A DNA stretch of 24,382 nucleotides from Gammaproteobacteria bacterium (lineage in GTDB: Bacteria > Pseudomonadota > Gammaproteobacteria > Steroidobacterales > Steroidobacteraceae): positions 1-24,382 of the forward strand of contig JAURMS010000157.1 in assembly GCA_030830595.1 (NCBI GenBank), written 5' to 3'. This document shows positions 1 through 7,355 of the stretch, piece by piece (position 1 is the first letter of the stretch; each line of letters begins with the position of its first letter). Below the pieces are notes generated by a model, which saw only the letters and a list, made by a program, of their open reading frames with translations, was not told where the DNA came from and searched no databases. Made by a program: the position numbers and the translations under genes.

Positions 1-176
1 GCACCGAGAACATCGGCGCACGCCGCCTGCACACGGTCATGGAGCGCCTGCTGGAGCAGGCCTCCTTCGAGGCCGCCGACCGGGGCGGCAGCCGCATCGA
101 GGTGGACGCCGCCTTCGTCGATGCCCAACTCGGCGCGCTGGTCCAGGACGAGGACCTCAGCAGGTACATCCTGTGA
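1..176 (+). CDS. hslU: ATP-dependent protease ATPase subunit HslU (ClpY), C-terminal end only
   Basis: This is the last 57 codons of HslU, read in frame from base 3 to the TGA at 174-176; the rest lies before the window. HslU is the AAA+ unfoldase that feeds substrates to the HslV peptidase in the cytoplasm. The visible part carries the sensor-2 segment GARRLHTVMERLLE and ends in EDEDLSRYIL-like residues (here QDEDLSRYIL). That conserved C-terminal tail inserts into HslV and activates it. The gene overlaps the next start as ctGTGA, which suggests translational coupling. hslVU followed by DUF971 and ubi genes is a familiar gammaproteobacterial order, so hslV is expected just upstream. Nothing looks broken in the visible part. 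Confidence 0.95.
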   Translation, partial: TENIGARRLHTVMERLLEQASFEAADRGGSRIEVDAAFVDAQLGALVQDEDLSRYIL

Positions 177-562
177 CCGATCCCGGTTCGGCGCCGGTGC
201 CCGAGGAGATCCGCCTGAAGCGCCGGTCCCGGGTGCTGGAGGTGCGCTTTCCCGCCGGCGAGGTCTATCAGCTCGGCTTCGAATACCTGAGGGTTTACAC
301 CCCGTCTGCAGAACGACGGGGTCATGGCGGTGGGGAAGGTCGCCTGGAGCTCGGCAAGGAGCAGGTCGGTATCACCGAGGTCGTACCGGTCGGCCACTAT
401 GCCGTCTGCCTCAAGTTCGACGATGGCCATGACAGTGGGCTCTACAGCTGGAAGTACCTGCGTGAGCTGGGTCGGGATTTCGAGGCGCGCTGGTCCCGCT
501 ACCTGGAGCGCTGCGCGGAACTCAGCTACGAACGCAAGCCGCCGGAGCCCCCGACCCGGTAG
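173..562 (+). CDS. DUF971 family protein (gamma-butyrobetaine hydroxylase-like N-terminal domain)
   Basis: This gene encodes 129 residues from a GTG start at 173 that overlaps the hslU stop by four bases; it ends with TAG. The whole protein is one DUF971 domain: a beta-rich fold with LEVRFPAGEVYQLGFEYLRVY near residues 22-42 and GHYAVCLKFDDGHDSGLYSWKYL near 74-96. The same fold forms the N-terminal domain of gamma-butyrobetaine hydroxylase, where it binds zinc, and stand-alone copies are common next to hslVU and ubi genes in proteobacteria. Its biochemical role is not established. Synteny with iron-sulfur and ubiquinone functions is the only hint. The start is supported by the overlap and by the lack of a better in-frame start before the domain. 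The natural TAG stop matters for judging the amber codon in ubiB. Confidence 0.9.
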   Translation: MTDPGSAPVPEEIRLKRRSRVLEVRFPAGEVYQLGFEYLRVYTPSAERRGHGGGEGRLELGKEQVGITEVVPVGHYAVCLKFDDGHDSGLYSWKYLRELGRDFEARWSRYLERCAELSYERKPPEPPTR

Positions 563-572
563 AATCGCCGGC

Positions 573-1310
573 ATGTCCAAGGTCGACTTCGGATTCGAGG
601 AAATACCCGCCAGGGAGAAGGCCGGTCGCGTGCGCGCGGTGTTCGACTCCGTGGCCTCCCGCTACGACCTCATGAACGACCTGATGTCCGGGGGCCTGCA
701 CCGCATCTGGAAACAGTTCACCCTGACCCAGACCGGCCTTCGGCCGGGCCAGCGCGCGCTGGACGTGGCCGGCGGTACCGGGGACCTGGCTGCCGGGATG
801 GCCCGTCAGGTCGGCCGTTCCGGCCTGGTGGTCCTGTCCGACATCAACTGGGAAATGCTGTCGCGTGGCCGTGACCGGCTACTGGACGAGGGCCTGGTGG
901 GCGAAGTGGCCTGCGTGCAGGGCAACGCCGAGTGCCTGCCCTTCCCGGATGCCAGCTTCGACTGCGTGACCATCGGCTTCGGGCTGCGCAACGTCACCGA
1001 CAAGCCGGCCGCCCTGCGCTCGATGCGCCGCGTACTGAAGCCGGGCGGGCAACTGCTGGTGCTTGAGTTCTCCCGGCCCGCGGAGGCACTGCGGCCCCTT
1101 TATGACCTGTACTCGTTTCGCGTCCTGCCGACGCTGGGTGCCTGGGTGGCCAGCGACGCCGACAGCTATCGCTACCTGGCCGAGTCGATCCGCCGCTTTC
1201 CCGACCAGCCGACGCTGGCCGGCATGATCCGCGAGGCGGGCTTCGACGAGTGCCGCTGGCACAACCTGACCGGCGGCGTCGTTGCCCTGCACCGTGCCCA
1301 TGTCTGGTGA
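573..1310 (+). CDS. ubiE: Ubiquinone/menaquinone biosynthesis C-methyltransferase UbiE
   Basis: A 245-residue SAM-dependent class I methyltransferase. It C-methylates 2-polyprenyl-6-methoxybenzoquinol in ubiquinone synthesis and demethylmenaquinol where menaquinone is made. The SAM-binding loop LDVAGGTGDLA is at about 63-73, the N-terminal signature FDSVASRYDLMNDLMSGGLH at 24-43, and the UbiE signature GFGLRNV follows in the centre. The length matches the family (about 250). The ATG at 573 is chosen because the conserved N-terminus (VDFGFEEIPAREKAGRVRAVF) starts directly after it; the longer open frame upstream only shadows DUF971. No clear Shine-Dalgarno precedes it, but TAGAAT lies seven bases upstream. 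The stop overlaps ubiJ. Confidence 0.97.
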   Translation: MSKVDFGFEEIPAREKAGRVRAVFDSVASRYDLMNDLMSGGLHRIWKQFTLTQTGLRPGQRALDVAGGTGDLAAGMARQVGRSGLVVLSDINWEMLSRGRDRLLDEGLVGEVACVQGNAECLPFPDASFDCVTIGFGLRNVTDKPAALRSMRRVLKPGGQLLVLEFSRPAEALRPLYDLYSFRVLPTLGAWVASDADSYRYLAESIRRFPDQPTLAGMIREAGFDECRWHNLTGGVVALHRAHVW

Positions 1311-1902
1311 CGCCGGACCGCTCAGCTCGCTGCTGCAGCGTAACCTGGAGGGCTCCGCCCGGGGCCGCGAGCTGCTGGCCAGCCTCGAGGGACGCGTACT
1401 CGAACTGCGCCTCGCCGGCACCACGCTGGCCGCGCGGATGCGGATCAGCGAGGGCAGGCTGCAACTGCAGGCAGGGTCGGAAGAAACAGCCGACGCCACG
1501 CTGACCGCGACGCCGCTGACCCTGGCCCGGCTGGCCCAGGGAGGCGGTTCCGCCGCGCTGCGTCCCGGCGACCTGGTGGTCAGCGGCGATGCCCACGTCG
1601 CGCAAGGCTTCCAGCGCCTGCTCGAGGCGGCGCGACCGGATTGGGAGGAAGAACTCGCGCGCTACGTCGGCGACCTGCCAGCCCATCACCTCGCTCGCGC
1701 CGCCCGCGGCGGAGTCGGTTTTGCCGCACGCGTGGGGGAAACGCTGGCCCGCAACGTCGCCGAATACCTGACCGAGGAAAGCCGCGACCTGGCTGCACCC
1801 ACCGAGATCGAGGAGTGGATCGCCGAGGTCGACCGGCTTCGGGACGACGTGGACCGACTCGAGGCGCGCCTGCTTCGAGTGGAGAGGGTACAGCGAGCAT
1901 GA
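1300..1902 (+). CDS. ubiJ: Ubiquinone biosynthesis accessory factor UbiJ (SCP2-domain lipid carrier)
   Basis: A 200-residue protein matching UbiJ by position between ubiE and ubiB and by architecture. An N-terminal sterol-carrier-protein-2-like domain covers roughly residues 10-110 (LLASLEGRVLELRLAGTTLAARM, DLVVSGDAHVAQGFQRLL). A helical C-terminus ends in a coiled coil with a heptad pattern of Glu, Asp, Leu and Arg (about 168-198). UbiJ works with UbiK to hold the hydrophobic ubiquinone intermediates for the cytosolic Ubi complex. The ATG at 1300 overlaps the ubiE stop by 11 bases; an in-frame ATG at 1282 exists but lies deeper inside ubiE. The stop overlaps the ubiB start as ATGA. The sequence is divergent, as is usual for this family. 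Confidence 0.88.
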   Translation: MSGDAGPLSSLLQRNLEGSARGRELLASLEGRVLELRLAGTTLAARMRISEGRLQLQAGSEETADATLTATPLTLARLAQGGGSAALRPGDLVVSGDAHVAQGFQRLLEAARPDWEEELARYVGDLPAHHLARAARGGVGFAARVGETLARNVAEYLTEESRDLAAPTEIEEWIAEVDRLRDDVDRLEARLLRVERVQRA

Positions 1903-3551
1903 CGCGACTGGCTGTAGCTGTCCGCCTCCTCACCATCCAGCGTGCGCTGGTGCGCCACGGCCTGGATGAGTTCGTGCGGGCCACCCATCTCTATCGACCG
2001 CTGCGCCTGCTGCAGCTTCTGTCGCCCTGGACCTGGTTCGCCCGCCGCCGCGGCGGCAGTCGCGGCCAGCGCCTGCGCGAGGCCCTCGAAGAACTGGGGC
2101 CCATCTTCATCAAGTTCGGGCAGGCGCTCTCGACCCGGCGCGACCTGCTGCCGCGCGACATCGCCGACGAGCTGGCCCGCCTGCAGGACAGCGTGCCGCC
2201 CTTCCCGGGCGAGGAGGCTCGCGCAAGGATCGAATCCGCGCTGGGACAGCCGGTCGGATCACTGTTCGCAAGCTTCGAGACCGAGGCCCTGGCGGCCGCC
2301 TCCATCGCCCAGGTGCATGCCGCCACCCTGGCGGACGGCCGCGAGGTGGTGGTCAAGGTACTGCGGCCGGGCATGCGCGAGGTCATTCGTCGGGACCTGG
2401 ACGTGTTGCACCAGCTGGCGAGACTCGCCCATCGGTATTGGCAGCCGGCGACCCGGCTGCGCCCGTCCGAGGTGGTGACCGAGTACGAGAAAACCATCCT
2501 CGACGAGCTGGACCTCATGCGCGAGGCGGCCAACGCGGCCCAGCTGCGTCGCAACTTCGAGGGCAGCGACCTGCTGCACGTGCCCGAGGTGTACTGGGAC
2601 CTGTGCCGACGCGACGTGATGGTCATGGAACGTATCCGCGGCGTGCCCATCTCCTAGGTCAGTCGCCTGCGAGAGGCCGGGACCGACATTCGCAAGCTGT
2701 CCGAGAACGGGGTGACCATCTTCTTCACCCAGGTCTTCCGCCATAACTTCTTCCATGCCGACATGCACCCGGGCAACGTGTTCGTCGACATCACGGACCC
2801 CGCCAATCCACGTTATGCCGCCGTGGACTTCGGCATCATCGGCGAGCTGGAGCCTCGCGACCAGTACTACCTGGCCGCCAATTTCCTGGCCTTCTTCGAT
2901 CGTGACTGGCAGCGCATCGCCGAACTGCACCTGGAGAGCGGCTGGATTCCATCGAGCGCACGCCTGTCGGAGTTGACCGCCGCCGTGCGAACCGTGTGCG
3001 AGCCGATCTTCAACAAGCCGCTGGGCGAAATCTCCTTTGCGATGGTGCTGCTGCGCCTGTTCGAAGTGGCGCGGCGCTTCGAGATGCCGGTGCAGCCGCA
3101 GCTGATCCTGTTGCAGAAGACGCTCCTCAACATCGAGGGACTTGGACGCGAGCTCTATCCGGAACTCGACCTGATGAAGACGGCCAGGCCGGTCCTGCGG
3201 GAGTGGATGGATGAGCGGGTCGGCCCGCGTGGCCTCCTTCGCAGCCTGCGCCGCCACTGGCCCGACCTGGCGGAGTCATTGAAGATGCTGCCGGTGGTCG
3301 CCCAGCGCGCGGGGCGGCGTGCCTATGAGGAAGAATGGGAGTTGCCCATCCGGGAACGCGGGGCGGCGGAGCAGCGGACGCAGCTCGAAACCCTGACCCG
3401 GCGCCGCGACACGCTATGGGTGGCCGGCACCCTGTTCCTTGGAGGCGTGCTGTGGCTAGGCCTCGAGGCGGATCCCCACTGGGCTGGCTGGGTGCTCGCG
3501 GTGAGTGGGTTGGCGACCATGGCTGCCCGACTCCTTCGTTCGCGGGACTGA
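1899..3551 (+). pseudogene. ubiB: ubiB (ADCK/ABC1-family kinase-like ubiquinone factor) interrupted by an in-frame amber codon
   Basis: The frame from ATG 1899 to TGA 3549-3551 would give 550 codons, the usual UbiB length (E. coli about 546), except for TAG at 2655-2657 (codon 253). The frame does not shift, and similarity continues on both sides. Before the stop lie the KxGQ motif (K72 to Q75) and the Ala-rich loop AAASIAQVH. After it lie the catalytic HADMHPGN (286-293), the metal-binding DFG (310-312) and two C-terminal membrane segments (about 500-545). UbiB is an atypical ATPase needed for aerobic ubiquinone synthesis at the inner membrane. A 252-residue product would lack the catalytic half and the anchor. 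A restart at GTG 2712 would lack the N-lobe. The cause may be a recent nonsense mutation, an assembly or sequencing error, or suppression; TAG ends three neighbouring genes, so recoding is unlikely. Confidence 0.88.
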
Positions 3552-3561
3552 GCGCCGCCCG

Positions 3562-4863
3562 ATGACCAGGCACTGGCTCCCGACGGGCCTGGCTATCCTG
3601 TTGATGGCAGGCTGCCTGCCTGCCCACAGTGAGTCCATCCCTGCCGAACTGATCGACGCGCGACTCGAGTTGATGCGCGAGGTGGCAGCGGCCAAGTGGA
3701 TTGCCGGCGTGCCAATCGCAGATCCAGCCCGGGAAGCTGCGCTCCTGGCTGAGCTGGCCGACTCGGCGCTCCGCTACGGCCTTGAACCCGAGGGCGTGGT
3801 GCGGCTGTTCGAGGCCCAGATCCATGCCGCACGGGTCATCCAGTCCTACTGGTTCGCAAGCTGGGAGTCGGGTCGCGAGCCACCGCCGGCCACGGCAAGC
3901 TCGCTGGGGCTCGACCTCAGGCCACGCATCACCACGCTCGGCGAGCAGATCCTCGTCGCCCTGGCCGCCCAACCCGCCACGACGGATCCCCGAGTGTTCG
4001 ACCAGGTCGTGGAGGTAGAGGGACTGCCCGCCGCCGAGCGGGTTGCGATCCTTGAGGCCCTGTCGGCACTGCGCCGCTATCCGAATCGCCTCGCGCAAGT
4101 GGTGGAGAGCGGTCGCCTGAGGATCGGGATGACTGCCGACTATGCGCCCTTCTCGGCCGCAGGAACGGACGACGCACCAGTCGGGCTCGACGTCGACCTC
4201 GCCGCCGACCTGGCAGCCGCCCTGGGCGTGCGCCTGGAGATCGTCAGGACCAGCTGGCCCAGCCTGATGGAAGACCTGCTCGCTGGTCGCTACGACATTG
4301 GCATGAGCGGCATCTCACTGACGGAAGACCGTGCGCAGAGAGCGGCTTTCACCCGCCCCTACCATGCCGATGGCAAGACGCCCGTCGCGCGTTGTGCCGA
4401 CCTCGCGCGCTTCGCCAGCCTGGAGGCCATCGACCAGCCCGGCGTACGGGTGATATTCAATCCGGGCGGCACCAACGAGCGCTTCGTCAGGGAGCGCCTG
4501 ACGCAGGCAACCCGCATGCTGCATCCAGACAACCGCAGCATCTTCGAGGAGCTCGTCGCTGGCCGGGCAGATGTGATGTTCACCGACCGCATCGAAGTCG
4601 AACTGCAGACCGAGCGTCATCCTGAACTCTGCGCGGCCATGGAGACCAACCTGACCTATCAGGAGAAGGCATACCTGCTGCCGCGCGATGCAGCCTGGCA
4701 GGGCTGCGTGGATACCTGGCTGGCGGCACGCCTTGCCGACACTTCCGTCGATGCCGCCTTTCGACGCCATGGTGTCATCCGCCGCCCGCCGCGCGGCGAG
4801 GTTCAAGTCCTCACGCCCTCCTCGGCGGGTTCGCTGCCGCACTGCCAGCACTCACCAAACTGA
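3562..4863 (+). CDS. Secreted bifunctional chorismate mutase (AroQ-gamma) / cyclohexadienyl dehydratase (PheC) fusion
   Basis: 433 residues in three parts. Residues 1-24 form an export signal; LLMAGC at 13-18 could be a lipobox with lipidated Cys18. Residues 25-170 are an all-helical periplasmic-type chorismate mutase, with RLELMREVAAAKW (34-46), PIADPAREAALL (51-62) and FEAQIHAARVIQ (83-94); Arg34, Lys45 and Gln86 are likely active-site residues. Residues 184-405 are a PheC-type dehydratase with the solute-binding-protein fold, with TSWPSLMEDL (230-239), MSGISLTEDRAQR (248-260), NPGGTNERF (300-308) and FTDRIE (340-345). Together they would turn chorismate into prephenate and then phenylpyruvate (or arogenate into Phe) outside the cytoplasm. 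The ATG at 3562, ten bases after ubiB, puts the signal peptide at the N-terminus. The last 20 residues lie antisense to the next gene. Confidence 0.9.
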   Translation: MTRHWLPTGLAILLMAGCLPAHSESIPAELIDARLELMREVAAAKWIAGVPIADPAREAALLAELADSALRYGLEPEGVVRLFEAQIHAARVIQSYWFASWESGREPPPATASSLGLDLRPRITTLGEQILVALAAQPATTDPRVFDQVVEVEGLPAAERVAILEALSALRRYPNRLAQVVESGRLRIGMTADYAPFSAAGTDDAPVGLDVDLAADLAAALGVRLEIVRTSWPSLMEDLLAGRYDIGMSGISLTEDRAQRAAFTRPYHADGKTPVARCADLARFASLEAIDQPGVRVIFNPGGTNERFVRERLTQATRMLHPDNRSIFEELVAGRADVMFTDRIEVELQTERHPELCAAMETNLTYQEKAYLLPRDAAWQGCVDTWLAARLADTSVDAAFRRHGVIRRPPRGEVQVLTPSSAGSLPHCQHSPN

Positions 4864-5129
4864 GGCTCGATGCGCTCGCCGCAGCGCGGACAGTTCCAGG
4901 GCTCACCGTCGGCACCCACTCCGGCACGGAAGGACTCCACCACCTCGAGCGCTCGTGCCTGATCGAGGTTCGCTACCCAGACCTGCGGCCACGCCTCCAG
5001 GAAGGGCAGCTCGCCAACGATGCCAGACAGGCCGGAGTTGCGCAGTTCCGCGCGGATGCCCTCCGCCTGCAACAGGTTGACCACGTGGGTCGCCTCGATC
5101 ATCGACTCAGCGGAGAACACCTTCTTCAT
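4803..5129 (-). CDS. Small DUF2007 (putative signal-transducing protein) with C-terminal zinc ribbon
   Basis: A 108-residue protein. Residues 1-70 resemble DUF2007, a small alpha/beta domain related to PII-like signalling folds (KKVFSAESMIEATHVVNLLQ, then IRAELRNSGLSG and PQVWVANLDQARALEVV). Residues 80-97 form a zinc ribbon with two CxxC knuckles, Cys80/Cys83 and Cys94/Cys97. Function is unknown; nucleic-acid or protein binding through the ribbon is only a guess. The ATG at 5129 is supported by an AGGA ribosome-binding site about eight bases upstream and by the conserved MKKVF start. It lies 13 bases after clsC and is probably the last gene of the trp-clsC transcript. Its 3' end overlaps the oppositely oriented aroQ-pheC gene by 61 bases, and the ribbon is encoded there. 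Confidence 0.85.
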   Translation of the reverse strand: MKKVFSAESMIEATHVVNLLQAEGIRAELRNSGLSGIVGELPFLEAWPQVWVANLDQARALEVVESFRAGVGADGEPWNCPRCGERIEPQFGECWQCGSEPAEEGVRT

Positions 5130-5142
5130 CGGCCCGTCATCC

Positions 5143-6582
5143 TCACAGCAGTCGTTCAACGCCCGGCCACAGGCTGAGCAGTCGCACCAGCAGCCGCTGT
5201 CCGGCGGTGGCATCCGGTTCGTGCCAGACGCGACGCGGTCGGCCAGCCCTCTCCCCGTTCCAGGCCAGGCGTTCGCGCAGGGCGCCGGGTTCCAGTGAGA
5301 CCCTCCAGGCACGATCAGGCTCCAGGTCCCGCTCGATGAGGAGCGCCGCCGAGCGGGACAGGTCCTCGTCATGAATGATGATCGCCAGCTCGGAATTGAG
5401 CCTTGCCGAACGGGGATCCAGGTTGAAGCTGCCCACCCAGGTGATCCGTCGGTCGAACACGGCGACCTTGGCGTGCAGCGAGGCGGCACTGGGACCGCCC
5501 GTCAGCCTCAGGTCCATGCTCTCGCGGGTCGCAGTGCGCTGGTACTCGAACAGCCCGATACGGGCCCGCAGCAGGCGCCGCCGATAGCGGGCATAGCCGA
5601 CGTGCACGGCGGTCACGTCGTTGGCTGCCAGCGAGTTGGTCAGGATCCGTGTATGAACCCCCTCCTTCACCTGGCGTTCGATGAATTCGGCGCCCTCCAC
5701 GCCCGGGACGAAATAGGCCGATTCGATCAGCGCCTCGCTGCTTGCCTCATCCCACAACTCGGCGAGCCGCTTGAGCACCGGCGATGGCGCGTCCGGATCG
5801 GTGAGCTTGGAGGGTGGATCGACCACGAACTCGGCGCGCGCCCAGGTCATCGCACGGTCCGGATCCTCCAGCATGCTGAGCAGCGTGGCCCGAGCGCGAT
5901 CATGCCGCTCCTCGAGGCCCTGCAGCGCCTGCAGGCGATGCCGCAAGTGCCGCATGCCCCCGGCCATCTCCTCCTCGGACATCCGCTGCGCGGACAGGGC
6001 CTCGGCGGGCACCGCCAGGGGATGATTCCAGTAGTCGTCGAAGCTGCGGCCGGCGGCGCTGATCAGCGAACCGGCCACGAACACGTCGAAATCGGCAAAG
6101 TTCTCCCGCTCGTCGGCATCGAAGTAGTTGCTGCCGATGTTGCGTCCGCCGAAGATCCCGCAGCAGCCGTCGACGGCGAAGATCTTGTTGTGCATGCGGC
6201 GCTGCAGGCGGTCGAAGTGCAGCGCCAGCTCGAGCGGCCTGAGCCACGGGCTGCGCCAGCGATAGGTGTTGAAGACGCGGACTTCGACCAGTGGATGGGC
6301 GTCGAGCAGCCGCAGGGCCAGGTCCGGCCCGCGCAGGTTGTTGTCATCCAGCAGGACGCGGATGCGCACGCCCCGGTCCGCCGCCTCCAGCAGGTGCACG
6401 GTCAGGAGCGTCCCGGCCAGGTCCTCCTCGTAGATGTAGTACTGGACGTCGATGGTCTCGCTGGCAAGGTCGGCCAGCGCCGCACGGGCCAGCAGGGCCA
6501 CCGGACCGTGCTTGAGCATGGCCACTGCGGACAGGCCCGGATGGGCCTCGAGATAGGGCGCCAGCTCGGCGGCGAGGCCCAT
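5143..6582 (-). CDS. clsC: Phospholipase D-family cardiolipin synthase, ClsC type
   Basis: 479 residues, close to E. coli ClsC in length and sequence throughout, including the LTNSLAANDV and VGSFNLDPRS stretches. Two HKD phosphodiesterase motifs are intact: HNKIFAVD (His131, Lys133, Asp138) and HAKVAVFD (His370, Lys372, Asp377). ClsC condenses phosphatidylglycerol with phosphatidylethanolamine (or related lipids) to make cardiolipin at the inner membrane. In E. coli it works with YmdB, and no YmdB-like gene is visible here. There is no signal peptide or transmembrane segment. The start codon shares its A with the trpA stop (TGATG), so translation should be coupled to the trp operon. Another PLD-family lipid enzyme is possible, but the ClsC match is strong. 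Confidence 0.9.
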   Translation of the reverse strand: MGLAAELAPYLEAHPGLSAVAMLKHGPVALLARAALADLASETIDVQYYIYEEDLAGTLLTVHLLEAADRGVRIRVLLDDNNLRGPDLALRLLDAHPLVEVRVFNTYRWRSPWLRPLELALHFDRLQRRMHNKIFAVDGCCGIFGGRNIGSNYFDADERENFADFDVFVAGSLISAAGRSFDDYWNHPLAVPAEALSAQRMSEEEMAGGMRHLRHRLQALQGLEERHDRARATLLSMLEDPDRAMTWARAEFVVDPPSKLTDPDAPSPVLKRLAELWDEASSEALIESAYFVPGVEGAEFIERQVKEGVHTRILTNSLAANDVTAVHVGYARYRRRLLRARIGLFEYQRTATRESMDLRLTGGPSAASLHAKVAVFDRRITWVGSFNLDPRSARLNSELAIIIHDEDLSRSAALLIERDLEPDRAWRVSLEPGALRERLAWNGERAGRPRRVWHEPDATAGQRLLVRLLSLWPGVERLL

Positions 6583-7355
6583 CAGCCGGCGCGCAGCGCC
6601 CCGAGGAAGGCCGCTGGATCCTCACCCCGATCCAGCACCTCGACCAGTGCGGAACCCACCACCACGCCATCCACGTGTCCGGCCATGCGGGCGACCTGTT
6701 CGGGGCTGCGGATGCCGAAACCCGCACAGACCGGCGCCGATGAGACGGCGCGGACCCGGTCCATGTACTGCAGCACGTCCTCGGGTACCGCCACGCTCTT
6801 GCCGGTGGTGCCCGTCATGGTGACGGCGTAGACGAAGCCCCTCGCCCCTGCGCAGACGCGCGCCAGGCGCTCGGGCGGCGTGACCGGGGTGACCATCTGG
6901 ATCAGCGCGAGCCCTTCCCGGTCCAGCGCCTCGCGCAGTTCCGCTGCCTCTTCAAAGGGCAGGTCGGGAACGATGAAACCGGCCACGCCCGCCGCCGCGG
7001 CACGGCCGGGCAGGCGCTCGAGGCCATAGGCCAGCAGCGGATTGAGGTAGCTCATCAACAGCAGGGGTGCAGCAGGACGGCTCGGCAGGCCGGCGAGGGT
7101 CTCCAGGATCCAGTGCAGTGAAACGCCCTGCTTGAGCGCCACCTGGCTGGAGCGCTGGATGGTCATGCCGTCGGCCATGGGGTCGGAAAAAGGCACGCCG
7201 ATCTCGACGACGTCGGCCGCCTCGGCAATGGCAGCCAACGACCCGGCGAAGGACTCAGGGGTGGGAAAACCAGCGGTCAGGAACGCCACCAGCGCCGGAC
7301 GACCCTCGGCCGCCGCCTGCCGGATGGCCTCGCTGATGGATTCGTGCGCCTGCAT
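6582..7355 (-). CDS. trpA: Tryptophan synthase alpha subunit
   Basis: 257 residues, a TIM barrel that splits indole-3-glycerol phosphate into indole and glyceraldehyde-3-phosphate and passes indole through a tunnel to TrpB. The catalytic glutamate (Glu51 in VVEIGVPFSDP) and aspartate (Asp62 in MADGMTIQRSS) are present, as are the phosphate-binding segments near the C-terminus (FGIRSPEQ and VVGSALVE). The ATG at 7355 begins the normal N-terminus and overlaps the trpB stop by one base (TGATG); the longer upstream frame only shadows trpB. The stop in turn overlaps the clsC start by one base. The gene looks intact. Confidence 0.97.
   Translation of the reverse strand: MQAHESISEAIRQAAAEGRPALVAFLTAGFPTPESFAGSLAAIAEAADVVEIGVPFSDPMADGMTIQRSSQVALKQGVSLHWILETLAGLPSRPAAPLLLMSYLNPLLAYGLERLPGRAAAAGVAGFIVPDLPFEEAAELREALDREGLALIQMVTPVTPPERLARVCAGARGFVYAVTMTGTTGKSVAVPEDVLQYMDRVRAVSSAPVCAGFGIRSPEQVARMAGHVDGVVVGSALVEVLDRGEDPAAFLGALRAG

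Noticed and set aside
299..322. Inverted repeat ACCCCGTC / GACGGGGT with an eight-base loop
   Set aside because: It lies inside the conserved part of the DUF971 coding sequence, has no U-run, and is explained by the codons.
1899..2657. Reading the interrupted ubiB as two working genes (252-residue N-part plus a restart near 2712)
   Set aside because: Each piece would hold only half of the kinase-like fold. The second lacks a convincing ribosome-binding site, and the frame and similarity run through the TAG without change.
2655..2657. Genome-wide recoding of TAG, for example to pyrrolysine
   Set aside because: TAG ends the DUF971, lipocalin-like and fumarylacetoacetate hydrolase genes at their expected lengths, and no pyl genes are in view.
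4787..4798. Palindrome CGCCGCGCGGCG near the convergent gene ends, considered as a bidirectional terminator
   Set aside because: There is no T-run on either side, it lies within the PheC coding sequence, and such GC palindromes are expected in this composition.
5371..6831. Long open frame (486 codons) on the plus strand
   Set aside because: It is antisense to clsC and the trpA end, has the Gln/His/Gly-rich composition of a GC-rich shadow frame, and shows no recognisable domain.
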